From assembly GCA_964344035.1 (NCBI GenBank), contig CAYFLK010000008.1, forward strand, positions 27,264 through 91,263: a stretch of DNA of 64,000 nt, read 5' to 3'. Position numbers and translations under genes: made by a program. The notes beneath the pieces were generated by a model that had not been told where the DNA came from, made no database searches, and saw only the letters and a list, made by a program, of their open reading frames with translations. The DNA comes from UBA1014 sp964344035. GTDB lineage: Bacteria; SAR324; NAC60-12. This document shows, piece after piece, positions 16,294 through 25,649 of the stretch; the first letter of the stretch is position 1, and every line of letters begins with the position of its first letter.

Positions 16294-17426
16294 CGAATCA
16301 CCAGGTCTGCATGCAGCGCACCAGCGGTTTTGACCGCTTTGAGCACTTCTATCAAATCGCTGCTTGAAGCGCCGATTTTGTTGAATCCGTCAACAATTTC
16401 TTTAAGATCAGCCCCCCCTTTGAAGAGAAAGACGTTTGATTTCAGGGTTTCAACTTTACCCGCTTCCTGGTTATCAACGGCCTCTTGACCAAAAGACGGA
16501 GATTTCACCTGGATGCTCATTCCGTTTTGTGAAATCGCAATCGGGGAAATACGTACGCTTCCTCCCATCACTACTGTTCCGGACCGTTCATCTAGTACAA
16601 CCTGGGCTGTGTGGTCCGGAGAAATTTCCAGGTTTTCAATGTAGGAAACCAACTCAACGGTGTTTCCCAGGTAACTGTCGGGGACCGAAATTTCCACCGT
16701 TCCGGCGTCCTTTGCGCGCGCGCTGCGGATCCCAAGCGTCTGATTGATCAGTTTTGCCAGCCTGAACGCGGTGGTGAAGTCCGGGGAGCGCAGGTTCATG
16801 TAAAGCCTTGCCCGGCTGTTCAGGTTCAGGTTGATCTCACGTTCTACAATGGCGCCCCCAAGGATCAAGCCGACTGAAGCGACCATCCGTTCTCCGAGCG
16901 GGAGGTTTGCCAGTTCTTCCGCGGGCAAGGCATCAGCGCGGCTGACTCCTTTTGGTATGCCGGCGATCGGACCCTGCGCAAGGGCGTAAACCAGCCGGTC
17001 CGGTCCGCGCATCGGGGCCATTATCAGCACTCCGCCCCGGAGAGAAACCGCATCACCGAGGGTGGCGGCAGTGACGTCAAGACGCTGCCCGGATTTTGCG
17101 AAAGCCGGGAGGGTGGCCGTCAGCCAAACCGCCGCAATGCTGCGTCCGGCAATGTCCGCGCTGTTCAGGCTGATCCCGATGCGTTCCAGTGCATTGACCA
17201 CGGGTTTCCGCGCAAGCAAACTTTCCGGGGAATCCCCGGTTCCATCCAAACCAACAACAATGCCGAACCCAATCAGCTGATTGTCGCGTGCGCCACGCAG
17301 AGAAGCAATGTCCTTGACCCGCACAGCCCAAACCGGGGAGGCAAAACAAAGGCACAGTAACAAAGCCGGCAGTCGCTGGAGAAGACGTTGTAAAGGTATG
17401 AAATGCAATAAAAAACGGTGTTTCAT
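16290..17426 (-). CDS. flgI: Flagellar P-ring protein FlgI
   Basis: A 378-residue FlgI with a signal peptide ending near FASPVWA. It forms the periplasmic P ring around the rod. Conserved segments include VRVKDIASLRGARDNQLIGFGIVVGLDGTGD, ITATLP-like VWLTATLPAFAKSGQ, LDERSGTVVMGGSVRI, and the C-terminal LKEIVDGFNKIGASSSDLIEVLKAVKTAGALHADLVI. Its presence supports a two-membrane envelope. flgA and flgH, which usually precede it, are not here; the upstream gene is divergent. Confidence 0.96.
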   Translation of the reverse strand: MKHRFLLHFIPLQRLLQRLPALLLCLCFASPVWAVRVKDIASLRGARDNQLIGFGIVVGLDGTGDSPESLLARKPVVNALERIGISLNSADIAGRSIAAVWLTATLPAFAKSGQRLDVTAATLGDAVSLRGGVLIMAPMRGPDRLVYALAQGPIAGIPKGVSRADALPAEELANLPLGERMVASVGLILGGAIVEREINLNLNSRARLYMNLRSPDFTTAFRLAKLINQTLGIRSARAKDAGTVEISVPDSYLGNTVELVSYIENLEISPDHTAQVVLDERSGTVVMGGSVRISPIAISQNGMSIQVKSPSFGQEAVDNQEAGKVETLKSNVFLFKGGADLKEIVDGFNKIGASSSDLIEVLKAVKTAGALHADLVIR

Positions 17427-17643
17427 TGAGCTTTATGAACTAATTTCACAGGACAGGAAACGCCTCTTTGTCAATACAAGTTCAATGCCAGATTCAGGGA
17501 ACACAGGGATTCAGCCGGCAAGCGTTCCGGTGTACAAGGGAGGGGGGTCAGGTCTTTCATCGGAAGAAAAATATACTGATATTTTGGTCTGTTTTGTGCA
17601 GACTTTAAACTTTAAATCTATCCACCCAGTTACACAGGAAGAA

Positions 17644-18045
17644 ATGGAAGTCATTCTACTAAGTTTTTGTCTTATGTCGCTGTGCATTACGGCTTTACTG
17701 GTAATGTTCGCTCTGCACCGTCAAAGCCCCCCGGAAATGCCTGATTTTAATGAAGAATTACCTGAACACGATGATGGTTTTAGGCTCGATCACGCGGAAT
17801 TACTTCCGGAAAAACCGCCCACGGATTTTCTTCGCCACCGGGTTGAAGACGTGTTGAAACAGCAAATGCAGGAACTGGGGTATTTAAGCGAAGAGCGGCA
17901 ACATGAGTTTCTGAAAGCTGTGCTGAAAAAGGAAACGGTTGCCATTCCGGGGTTGACCCCGTCAGAATTACGCACCGTTTTCAGCAGCATCATCGAACTG
18001 CGGGAGGGGCGTGGAGAAAGGGTTCAAATGGCACGCAGCGCCTGA
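17644..18045 (+). CDS. Single-pass membrane protein, unknown function
   Basis: A 133-residue protein I do not recognise. Residues 3-25 form a transmembrane helix (ILLSFCLMSLCITALLVMFAL). They are followed by an acidic linker and a helical C-terminal domain with FLRHRVEDVLKQQMQELGYLSEERQHEFLKAV. The frame is open further upstream to 17281, but ATG at 17644 is preceded by AGGAAG and gives a sensible anchor. It is divergent from flgI, which might hint at a motility link, but nothing in the sequence shows this. The 217 bases before it contain a GGGGTCAGGTCT stretch like REP-type elements. Confidence 0.6.
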   Translation: MEVILLSFCLMSLCITALLVMFALHRQSPPEMPDFNEELPEHDDGFRLDHAELLPEKPPTDFLRHRVEDVLKQQMQELGYLSEERQHEFLKAVLKKETVAIPGLTPSELRTVFSSIIELREGRGERVQMARSA

Positions 18046-18115
18046 TTCCCCCATACACTATTCCTGGAAACGGTTTCTCACCTGATCAATCCGTTGAACA
18101 GGATTTCCTGACAAA

Positions 18116-18643
18116 TTATACCGACAATCCGCTGAGACGGTCCCGGTAGAGTTCTGAGCGTTTCACGTAAACACTAGAGCTTTCCCGTATGACCTCAAGG
18201 ATTTCCTCGCCATAGGTTTTTTTCACTTTTCCGGGGGAACCGATGACGAGAGAAAAGGGAGGGATGAGCACTCCTTCAAGCACAACCGCGCCCGCGCCGA
18301 TGATGCATCCGCGGCCGATATCTGCCCCGCTGAGCACAACCGCACCCATGCCGACCATGCAGTCGTCACCGATGGTGCATCCATGCACCACGCATTGATG
18401 ACCGACGGTCACACGGTTTCCGATTACCAGCGGTTTTCCCGGGTCCACATGTCCTGTACTGAGGTCCTGGATGTTGGTATCCTCACCGACAGTGACGGTG
18501 TCCGCGTCCCCGCGCAGTACCCCGTTAAACCACAATGAGGAACGTGCGCCTATGCTGACCCGGCCGATAACGGAGGCGCCGGGAGCAATGTACACGGATG
18601 GGTCGATTACTGGTATGTGTTGCGCGAGTGCATAAACGGGCAT
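18116..18643 (-). CDS. Gamma-class carbonic anhydrase-like hexapeptide protein
   Basis: A 175-residue left-handed beta-helix protein of the YrdA/PaaY/CaiE group. Hexapeptide repeats run through residues 10-130. The three metal-binding histidines of the gamma carbonic anhydrase family are present in STGHVDPG and TVGHQCVVHGC. Members include carbonic anhydrases and thioesterase-like PaaY. It sits 85 bases after the acyl-CoA mutase gene on the same strand and may be cotranscribed. A PaaY-like role clearing stalled CoA thioesters is conceivable but unproven. Confidence 0.85.
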   Translation of the reverse strand: MPVYALAQHIPVIDPSVYIAPGASVIGRVSIGARSSLWFNGVLRGDADTVTVGEDTNIQDLSTGHVDPGKPLVIGNRVTVGHQCVVHGCTIGDDCMVGMGAVVLSGADIGRGCIIGAGAVVLEGVLIPPFSLVIGSPGKVKKTYGEEILEVIRESSSVYVKRSELYRDRLSGLSV

Positions 18644-18728
18644 GGGTTTTACTTTTGTTCCCTACAGTTTGAATTATGATTTTGTGACAAATGAATGCAA
18701 CTGCATGAATCAAAGAAGTCCAATGTTT

Positions 18729-20456
18729 TCAAATTACAGGGGTCTCCCGATATGACCCCCAGAGTTCCCTGAGGGTTTCCACAATCTCGCCCATTGAGGC
18801 GCGGGCGTGTGCGAGTTCGATGGTCACCGGCATCAGGTTCCGGCTTTCGTCGGAAGCCTCATCCCCGAGCCGTTTCAGCAGTGCGGATACCTTGGCGTTG
18901 TCCCGCTCTCGGCGCACTCTACGCAGATTTGCCACCTGCCGGCCTTCCGTTTGAGCATCATATGGATGGGTTTCTATTTCTTCCCGGACTTCTTCCTCAA
19001 CATGCCTGTTAACGCCGATCACAGGGCGTTCCCCGCTGGATTTCCTGAGCGCATGGCCGTAAGCTGAATCGGCTATTTCCTGCTGAAACCAACCGTCTTC
19101 GATGGCCTTTACAGTCCCGCCCATCTGCTCCACTTTTTTCAGCACGGCGAAGATTTCATTTTCCAGCGTGGTGGTGAGATTTTCAAGGTAGTAGGAACCC
19201 CCAAGCGGATCTACCACCGAGGAGATGTTGGTTTCATCAGCAATCACCTGCTGTGTCCTCAGTGCGAGTTTCATCGCCTCCTCGGTAGGAATCGCAAACG
19301 CCTCGTCCATTCCGTTGGTGTGCAGACTCTGGCAGCCTCCGAGCACTGCCGCAAGCCCCTGCAGGGCTGTACGAATGAGGTTGACCCTGTATTGTGCGCG
19401 CGTCAGAGTAGCAGCAGCAGTCTGAGCATGAAAGCGAAGCCGCATCGACTCGGGTTTTTCCGCACCGAATCGTTCTTTAATAATCTTCGCGTAAACCCTG
19501 CGCGCGGCACGAAACTTTGCGATTTCCTCAAAAAAATCCGCCTGTGCCACGAAGTAGTGGGAAAGGCGCGGAGCGAACTCGTCCACCGGCATCCCGGATT
19601 TCACCACCTGCTCGACGTAGGCAATCGTGTTCGCCATAGTGAATGCCACCTCCTGCACCGCATTGGCCCCGGCTTCGGAAATGTGGTACCCGGATATGTT
19701 GACCGGGTTGTAGCGGCGCAGGTGCCTGGCGCTGAAAGAAATTGTGTCGCGGACAATGCGCACAGAGGGGCGTATTGGATAAATCCACTCCTTCTGTGCG
19801 ATGTACTCCTTGAGAATGTCGTTCTGGATGGTCCCGGAGAGCCTGTTGAGATCGTATCCCCGCTTTTGCGCAAGGGCTATGTACATTGCGAACAGGATCC
19901 ACGCGGAAGGGTTGATCGTCATTGAGACTGAAATTTTTTCCAGGTCGATCCCTTCAAACAGTGCTTCCATGTCGTCCAGCGTGTCAACCGCCACCCCTTC
20001 GCGCCCCACCTCGTCCTGACTCATCGGGTGGTCAGAATCGTAGCCCATCAGGGTGGGCATGTCGAAATCGGTGGAGAGTCCGGTCTGGCCCTGAGAGATC
20101 AAGTATTTGAAACGCCGGTTTGTGTCGGCGCCGGTGCCGAACCCGGCTATCTGTCGCATGGTCCAGTTGCGTCCGCGGTACATGGTCGGATAAGGTCCAC
20201 GTGTATATGGATACTGGCCGGGGAGGCCGATGTCTTGCAAAGAAGTATCCATTGAATCGAGGGCGGTGTAGGTGCGTTTAAGCGGGATTCCGGATTCCGT
20301 GCGGTATTCCGTTTTGCTTTCCGGCTGCCGGGCAAGAAACGATTCGACCTCGCCTTTTTCCCATCCTGAAACCTGGGTAGCGAGCCTGCTCCTGGATTGT
20401 TCGTTCAGAAGTCTTGTGCTTAAGGATTCCGTATCTTTCCGCGGATGTTCATTCAT
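18729..20456 (-). CDS. hcmA: B12-dependent acyl-CoA mutase large subunit, 2-hydroxyisobutyryl-CoA mutase type
   Basis: A 575-residue TIM-barrel substrate-binding subunit of the methylmalonyl-CoA mutase superfamily, without a C-terminal B12 domain. Core motifs are YPTMYRGRNWTMRQIAGFGTG, GQTGLSTDFDMPTLMGYDSDH, NISGYHISEAGANAVQE and QSLHTNGMDEA. The residue that is Tyr89 in methylmalonyl-CoA mutase is Ile103, and Asp130 sits in STDFD. By my alignment these match Ile90 and Asp117 of Aquincola HcmA, the residues that fit the tertiary hydroxyl substrate. The enzyme would interconvert 2-hydroxyisobutyryl-CoA (or a related 2-hydroxyacyl-CoA) and 3-hydroxybutyryl-CoA. The ATG overlaps the end of the MeaB-type gene. 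The exact substrate is inference. Confidence 0.85.
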   Translation of the reverse strand: MNEHPRKDTESLSTRLLNEQSRSRLATQVSGWEKGEVESFLARQPESKTEYRTESGIPLKRTYTALDSMDTSLQDIGLPGQYPYTRGPYPTMYRGRNWTMRQIAGFGTGADTNRRFKYLISQGQTGLSTDFDMPTLMGYDSDHPMSQDEVGREGVAVDTLDDMEALFEGIDLEKISVSMTINPSAWILFAMYIALAQKRGYDLNRLSGTIQNDILKEYIAQKEWIYPIRPSVRIVRDTISFSARHLRRYNPVNISGYHISEAGANAVQEVAFTMANTIAYVEQVVKSGMPVDEFAPRLSHYFVAQADFFEEIAKFRAARRVYAKIIKERFGAEKPESMRLRFHAQTAAATLTRAQYRVNLIRTALQGLAAVLGGCQSLHTNGMDEAFAIPTEEAMKLALRTQQVIADETNISSVVDPLGGSYYLENLTTTLENEIFAVLKKVEQMGGTVKAIEDGWFQQEIADSAYGHALRKSSGERPVIGVNRHVEEEVREEIETHPYDAQTEGRQVANLRRVRRERDNAKVSALLKRLGDEASDESRNLMPVTIELAHARASMGEIVETLRELWGSYRETPVI

Positions 20457-21467
20457 GACCCAGTTCCTCCTTGAAGGCGTTCAGCAATTTCACTGCGGTG
20501 GTGTACGGATCGACTTGACGGGCGATCACGCCATTCAACTCCTCTCGCAACTTGGTTTGTTCGACACGCATTTCAGCAAAACGGTCCCGCACCAGTTCCT
20601 CCGCCTGTTTCAGCACACGGCGTTCGGAAATCGAGCGGCGTCGCTCCGCGTCAGCACCGGAATCTTGGAGATGCTGCCGGTGCCCCTCTACGGCATCAAC
20701 CAATTTTTCCATGCCCTCTCCGGATTCCGCGCTTGTAGCAAGCACCGGGATTTCCCATTTTTGCGGACTGCCTGCACTCAATCCTAAACGAAGCATCTGA
20801 CGTAGCTCAGTCAGTGTCCGGCCTGCTTCCGGTTTGTCGCACTTGCTGACAACATGGATATCTGCGATTTCCAGTACCCCGGCCTTGATGGCCTGAATTT
20901 CGTCTCCCAAGCCTGGTGCGGAAACCACGATGGTTGTGTGGGCGATCCGCGCCACATCGACTTCGTCCTGACCAACCCCGACTGTTTCCAGCAGTATTGT
21001 TTGGAATCCGCCGGCGTCCAGCGCGTCCGCAGCCTCCATCGCCGCCCTCGCCAGCCCGCCCAGTTCCCCCCGCGAGGCCATGCTGCGGATGTAGATTCCA
21101 GGATCGCCGGTAAGTTCGGTCATGCGAATGCGGTCTCCCAGGATCGCCCCGCCGGAAAAAGGACTGGAGGGATCAATGGCCAGTACCGCGAGCTTTCTTC
21201 CCCGTGCCCGTAGCGNNNNNNNNNNGCCTTGGCGTATTCCCGTACAAGGGAGGACTTGCCGCACCCCGGGACCCCGGTCAACCCGACCATGTGCGCCTTT
21301 CCTCCATAGCGGTACAACTCCGCCAGCGCCGCGCGGTGTTCATGGCCACCGGATTCGATGCGGGTGATCATCCGCGCCATCGCCCTCGTGTTTCCCGCCA
21401 GCACTCCCGGAACCAGTTCACACGAGGGTACCAGACCGCGTTTGATCACAGATGCATCTGATGCCAT
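20449..21467 (-). CDS. meaB: MeaB-type GTPase chaperone of the mutase (split by assembly gap)
   Basis: A G3E-family GTPase that protects and reloads B12-dependent mutases (MeaB, or MeaH in the 2-hydroxyisobutyrate cluster). The Walker A motif is TGVPGCGKSSLVREYAK; LAIDPSSPFSGGAILGDRIRM, LLETVGVGQDEVDVA and VVSKCDKPEA follow. The run of ten Ns at 21216-21225 falls right after the Walker A helix and shifts the frame, so the gene appears as two pieces. Only a few residues seem to be missing, and the gene is probably intact. The ATG at 21467 shares its A with the TGA of the ligase gene (TGATG). Its stop overlaps the mutase start. Confidence 0.85.
21216..21225. other. Assembly gap (10 N)
   Basis: Ten unknown bases inside the meaB-type gene. 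Judged by the spacing between Walker A and the next strand in MeaB proteins, the true gap is probably short. The apparent frame change across it should be treated as an artefact. Confidence 0.95.
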
Positions 21468-22921
21468 CACGCTTCAAACTTTGCTCTGATCGAGCGGAAG
21501 AGGTCGCGGTCGTCAACCACGCGGCGGGCCTTAAAGTCGGTGCGTGGAATGATGCCGGTTTCCACGATTTCCACCATTGTTCGCACAGCCAGCACCTTCT
21601 GCAGTTCGGCGGCGGTTTTATTACGGAATAACTCCAGTTCTTCATTTCCCTGGGCATGGACCTCCGGGGCGGCCTCCACGCGCACCAGCAGTTCGTCCAT
21701 GCTTCCTTCACGTGTTATGAGGATGCGGTGTTCCCCGCCGTATCCCGGAATCGTGTTTAGCACGGCATCAATTTCCGATGGGTAGATGTTTTCTCCGCGA
21801 ATCTGGAACATATCGTCAATGCGCCCGTAAATTCCGTCCGGAAGTCGCGGATAGGTGCGGCCACAGGGGTTGGGTCCTTCAACCCAGTGAGTCAGGTCTC
21901 CGGATACCAGCCTGATCATCGGTTGCGATGTGCGTTCCAGGTGCGTGTAAACCGAAGTGCCGCGTTGCCCATAAGGTACACGACAATGCGTGTTCGGGTC
22001 GCAGACCTCGTGATAAATCACGTCCTGCCAAAGCAGCATCCCCTGTGTTTGTGCCGTTCCGCAGATGCTCATCCACGGGGTCATTTCCGCCATCGATCCG
22101 GAATCGATCACCTGCGCGTCAAAATGATTTTCGATGCGGCGGCGGATGCCCGGGATGGAGGCGCCGGGTTCTCCGGAAAAGAACATTGTCTGGAGCTGAA
22201 AATCCCGCGGGTTAAGTCCTTCCTCGACCGCGGTTTCCGCAAGGTAAAGCGCGTAGGACGGGGTTCCGTAAAACGCGGTGGGCTTCACCATGTTCAGCCA
22301 GTGTGCCGCCCGCGCGGTCATGCCCGGTGCTCCGGCCCCGAAGGGAAAACATTTCGCGCCCAGCCGTTCGGCTCCCAGCAGCGTGCCCCAAGAACCCATG
22401 TAGAGGCTGAAAATTGAAGCGATGAAGATGGTGTCCCCGGGTCGCAGGCCCATACCCCAGAGAAAACGCGCGTGGTTGTTGGCAATCACATTCCAGTCAC
22501 TGCGTCCAATCGCAAAGACTGTAGGACGGCCCGTCGTCCCTGAGGTCCCATGTATGTGGTGGACCTCTGCATCCGGGACGCAGAGGTAGTCCCCGAACGG
22601 AGCGGAACGTTCCTGGGATTCACGTAGTTCAGCCTTGGTCACTACCGGGACTTTTTCAAAATCCTCAAGCGAGCGGACATGATCCGGATGCACCCCGGCT
22701 TCTTCCCACTTCTTCCTGTAAAACGGGGCGTTCTCGAACGCATATGCCATGACTTCACGAAGCCTTTTGACAACTGCCTGCTCGCGCAGTTCAGCGGGCA
22801 TGGTTTCGCGTTGCGGGAACCAGTAGCGACTTTCCGGCGCAGGAAAAAATTTTGGATCATACTCGGCGGGAAAAGACCACTGTTCCATGACGTTCTTTAG
22901 GGAGGGATCAGCGTGGATCAC
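21467..22921 (-). CDS. hcl: AMP-forming acyl-CoA ligase, 2-hydroxyisobutyrate-CoA ligase type
   Basis: A 484-residue adenylate-forming enzyme of the phenylacetate-CoA ligase (PaaK) branch. It would activate an acid to its CoA thioester with ATP. The P-loop is HGTSGTTGRPTVF; the adenylation motifs continue with YGTPSYALYLAE, DSGSMAEM and YGRIDDMFQIRGENIYPSEID. Length and branch match the ligase found with HcmA/HcmB in Aquincola, so 2-hydroxyisobutyrate or a similar branched hydroxy acid is the likely substrate. The start is either GTG at 22921 (overlapping hcmB by 14 bases) or ATG at 22888; neither has a clear ribosome-binding site at good spacing. Confidence 0.82.
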   Translation of the reverse strand: MIHADPSLKNVMEQWSFPAEYDPKFFPAPESRYWFPQRETMPAELREQAVVKRLREVMAYAFENAPFYRKKWEEAGVHPDHVRSLEDFEKVPVVTKAELRESQERSAPFGDYLCVPDAEVHHIHGTSGTTGRPTVFAIGRSDWNVIANNHARFLWGMGLRPGDTIFIASIFSLYMGSWGTLLGAERLGAKCFPFGAGAPGMTARAAHWLNMVKPTAFYGTPSYALYLAETAVEEGLNPRDFQLQTMFFSGEPGASIPGIRRRIENHFDAQVIDSGSMAEMTPWMSICGTAQTQGMLLWQDVIYHEVCDPNTHCRVPYGQRGTSVYTHLERTSQPMIRLVSGDLTHWVEGPNPCGRTYPRLPDGIYGRIDDMFQIRGENIYPSEIDAVLNTIPGYGGEHRILITREGSMDELLVRVEAAPEVHAQGNEELELFRNKTAAELQKVLAVRTMVEIVETGIIPRTDFKARRVVDDRDLFRSIRAKFEA

Positions 22922-23324
22922 GCTCCAAAACCAGCCGCCGGATGGTCCCTACTATCTGCTCAGGAGGCGAGTCCTGAGGAAGGATAGCGGCAACCCCCAG
23001 TGATTTCAACTCCTGTGAGTCCTGCTCCGGGATCACTCCGCCTCCCACCACAAGGATGTCTTCGGCCTCTGCTTCCCGCAGCAGTTTCAGCACATTTGGG
23101 AAGGCCGTCATATGCGTCCCGGACAGCAGGCTGATACCCAGCACGTCGACGTCTTCCTGCACCGCCGCGGCGACAACCTCCTCCGGAGTGCGGTGCAGCC
23201 CTGTGTAAACTACCTCCATGCCTGCGTCGCGCAGACAGCGCGCCACCACCTTTACCCCCCGGTCATGACCGTCAAGCCCCACCTTTGCCAGCAGCACGCG
23301 TATTTTGGTATTGCCTTGCTTCAT
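22908..23324 (-). CDS. hcmB: B12-binding small subunit of the acyl-CoA mutase
   Basis: A 138-residue cobalamin-binding protein. The base-off/His-on signature GLDGHDRG supplies the cobalt-coordinating His, and GISLLSGTH and VVGGGVIP complete the Rossmann-like B12 fold. It pairs with the large subunit four genes along. It is the first gene of the run hcmB-hcl-meaB-hcmA, so the operon promoter should lie in 23325-23673. Confidence 0.93.
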   Translation of the reverse strand: MKQGNTKIRVLLAKVGLDGHDRGVKVVARCLRDAGMEVVYTGLHRTPEEVVAAAVQEDVDVLGISLLSGTHMTAFPNVLKLLREAEAEDILVVGGGVIPEQDSQELKSLGVAAILPQDSPPEQIVGTIRRLVLERDPR

Positions 23325-23673
23325 TGTTTTGTGTTTATAAGCTCAGGCTTTTGGTTTGATAGAACTAATTTCTCTGTTCCGCACTTACTTTCATCACCTC
23401 CACCAGAGGGAGGGTCCAGTCAGGAAGAATAATGTGGCGAATTCATGCTGCAACCTTGCTGCCTGTTCACCGGTAAAGTAACTTTTATTTTATATCTTAA
23501 TGTTGTGACAGATACTACGGGCCAACACGGTAAATGTCAATGGACCACGCTTTGGCCCGAACATTCAAATTTCGTGATGATGCCCGGAAACAGGCTTGCA
23601 GGCCACGTCTTTAACTTAAAAACTACGAGGCTTATGTATGGAAGAAACAAGAAAAACTGCATGACATGGAAGA
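23325..23673 (-). other. Intergenic region upstream of the mutase operon
   Basis: A 349-base gap between hcmB and the end of the VWA gene. It should hold the hcmB promoter; an AT-rich TATAAAAT-like stretch occurs near 23486-23500 on the minus strand, but no convincing promoter pair or riboswitch was identified. A cobalamin riboswitch B12 box was looked for and not seen. The open frame on the plus strand here has no coding character. Confidence 0.4.
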
Positions 23674-24882
23674 TCATGTCCAGGCAGTGGGCGCTCCCTT
23701 CTGAATCCTTACCAGGCTTCGCACTAGGTCACCGAGGCTTTCGAGGTTGTGAGCGGAGGCAAATAGGTCAAGATGAGGAAGCGCGGCCTGCATCCCGCGT
23801 GTGGCAGGTTCGTAACCTGGACTGCCTTTCAGCGGGTTGAGCCAGATCAAACTGCGGGACCGACGCCTCAAATCCGCCATGCATTCATTCAGCAGTACCA
23901 CGTCCCCGGTATCCCATCCGTCACTGATAATCAGCACCACCGTACTTGAATCCACCATTTTCAAAGCGTATTTTTCCACAAACTGGTTCAGGGATGCGCC
24001 GATCCTTGTACCCCCTGACCAATCAGGTACGTGCCGGGAGATATGTGCAAACGCTTCTTCCATGGATTTAGTCTTCAAATCATCGCTAATGCGGTGCAGG
24101 GAAGTGCTGAATACGAAAGTCTCGATTTTCCGGTAAGAGCTTTGGAAAGCATAAATGAACTGAACGAGAAACCGGCTGTAGAGGTCCATCGATTTGCTCA
24201 CATCGCATAGCAGCACTAGTTTCAAACGCTTCAGTTTCCACTGTCTACGCAGCAGGTCCAACAGTTCTCCACCACGACGCAGCGAATGTCGCATGGAACG
24301 ACGCAAGTCCAAGGTCCCCAGCCGTTGCGATTTTCGCGTCCTGCTGCTGAAACGGGTTGCCAGGGACTTGGCGATGTCATTTATCATTCGTGCTACTTCA
24401 GCCAATTCCTCCTGACCAAACTCGCTGAAGTCCTTTTTGGTGTTGACTGCAAAGTGGCTGTAACCAGCAGAGTCCTTGTCCTCCATGGTTTTGTCATCAT
24501 GCCGGAGCCAGTCACTGATAGAAAACAGATCCTGTTTTTGTGCACGTGGTTCCGGTAAAGCAACGGTCTTGGGTCCCTGAGCAGCGGGGTTTCGTATCAG
24601 GTTTTCGGAATTTACCCAAACATACCAGTAGGAAGTGAAATGGTCGTCAAAAATCCGCAACTCTTCCTCGTTTTTCGCAATGGTGGAACGGAGGGCGATA
24701 CGGAAAGCGTCTTCCTCCCGCATGTCAATTTTTCCCAGTGCACGCAGTGCGTCCATCTGTTCACCCATACCAACACCGAGTCCATGCTGCCTGAGGTATC
24801 TGCAGAACCCGACCACATTCGCGGTCATCTCCTGACGCAGGCCGAGGTCCGCATAAAGATGTGGCGCAGTTTCTAGCTCCAT
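23674..24882 (-). CDS. VWA-domain protein of the CoxE type
   Basis: A 402-residue protein. Residues 1-130 are helical (FCRYLRQHGLGVGMGEQMDALRALGKI), and the C-terminal half is a von Willebrand factor A domain with the metal-ion-dependent adhesion motif LLCDVSKSM (DxSxS) and LIISDGWDTGD. CoxE-type proteins normally work with a MoxR AAA ATPase to insert metals or mature enzymes such as molybdenum hydroxylases. No MoxR or partner oxidoreductase is in the window. ATG at 24882 is chosen over a longer TTG frame because the N-terminal extension overlaps the next gene and lacks structure. Confidence 0.8.
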   Translation of the reverse strand: MELETAPHLYADLGLRQEMTANVVGFCRYLRQHGLGVGMGEQMDALRALGKIDMREEDAFRIALRSTIAKNEEELRIFDDHFTSYWYVWVNSENLIRNPAAQGPKTVALPEPRAQKQDLFSISDWLRHDDKTMEDKDSAGYSHFAVNTKKDFSEFGQEELAEVARMINDIAKSLATRFSSRTRKSQRLGTLDLRRSMRHSLRRGGELLDLLRRQWKLKRLKLVLLCDVSKSMDLYSRFLVQFIYAFQSSYRKIETFVFSTSLHRISDDLKTKSMEEAFAHISRHVPDWSGGTRIGASLNQFVEKYALKMVDSSTVVLIISDGWDTGDVVLLNECMADLRRRSRSLIWLNPLKGSPGYEPATRGMQAALPHLDLFASAHNLESLGDLVRSLVRIQKGAPTAWT

Positions 24883-24970
24883 GGGAATCACTGTGCATGT
24901 GCCGCAATGCGCCAACGCGGACCACCTGGCACAAGCTGTTTTTTCACGGAAAAAGATGAGTAGCTTTGCG

Positions 24971-25303
24971 TCATGCCCCGCCCTTTGCGAGGACCTCCGC
25001 TTCTTCAGTGGAGATCCCCTCAACGAACACCTGGTGCGAAGTGGTCACCTGATGCCGGATCTTAAGATACGGCGCATATTCATCAGAGTGGTAAAAAGAT
25101 TTTAGTTTCTCCATGCTTGGGAATTCGATTATCACCAACCTTTTCGGCTTCCAATCCCCTTCCATGTAATCGATCTCTCCGCCGCGAACCCGGTATTTCC
25201 CCCCATATTTATCCACAATGACCGGGACCCGGCTGTAATAACCGCTTTCACGATACCGTTCAAAATCGTGCACCTCAACGTCAGCAATCAAAAACGCGCT
25301 CAT
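24971..25303 (-). CDS. DUF1330 family protein
   Basis: A 110-residue dimeric alpha-beta-barrel-type protein with the DUF1330 pattern: FLIADVEVHDFERYRESGYYSRVPVIVDKYGGKYRVRGG and LVIIEFPSMEKLKSFYHSDEYAPYLKIR. The biochemical role of the family is not established. It lies 88 bases before the VWA gene on the same strand. The start is ATG at 25303. Confidence 0.85.
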   Translation of the reverse strand: MSAFLIADVEVHDFERYRESGYYSRVPVIVDKYGGKYRVRGGEIDYMEGDWKPKRLVIIEFPSMEKLKSFYHSDEYAPYLKIRHQVTTSHQVFVEGISTEEAEVLAKGGA

Positions 25304-25649
25304 GCTTTCCTTTCGCCTGAGTTTATGAAAAATAATAAATACATTTCTACTATATTGATATCATATGATTACTTGCCCTGGTTATCAAATCAATGTCCCT
25401 ATCGATCAGCACACAACACCTGGTTCAGTTAACTGTTTCCACAAATCCCCTTCAATCTCCCTGTTGCAAAAGGAGGATGCTATACCCCTTTTGTAAAAGG
25501 GGGGGATATCAAGAGGCTTCTTTTCGTGGATGAAAAATATTCAGGTGATGATGCTTCATAAGAACCGGGATCGCAAACAAGAATTGTGTTTTTTTGCACA
25601 CGAAACTTCCGGCTTCCCTGCAGGAGGTCCGGCAACCGGAAGTTGGATA
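25304..25649. repeat. Intergenic region with C/G-tract hairpin (core 25485-25502)
   Basis: This 346-base gene-free stretch is AT-rich near the DUF1330 start. It contains CCCCTTTT-GT-AAAAGGGG at 25485-25502, preceded by a looser CCCTGTTGCAAAAGGAGG copy. The style resembles the widespread CCCCCTTT..AAAGGGGG intergenic repeats of proteobacteria. It lies 150 bases past the end of the leftward acyltransferase gene and could also end its transcript. The family assignment is from memory. Confidence 0.4.

Noticed and set aside
17541..17556. GGGGTCAGGTCT stretch resembling REP elements used by TnpA-REP transposases
   Set aside because: Only one half-site was seen and no inverted partner, so it is noted but not called.
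23325..23520. Cobalamin riboswitch before the mutase operon
   Set aside because: No B12-box-like sequence or multi-stem layout could be recognised on the minus strand.
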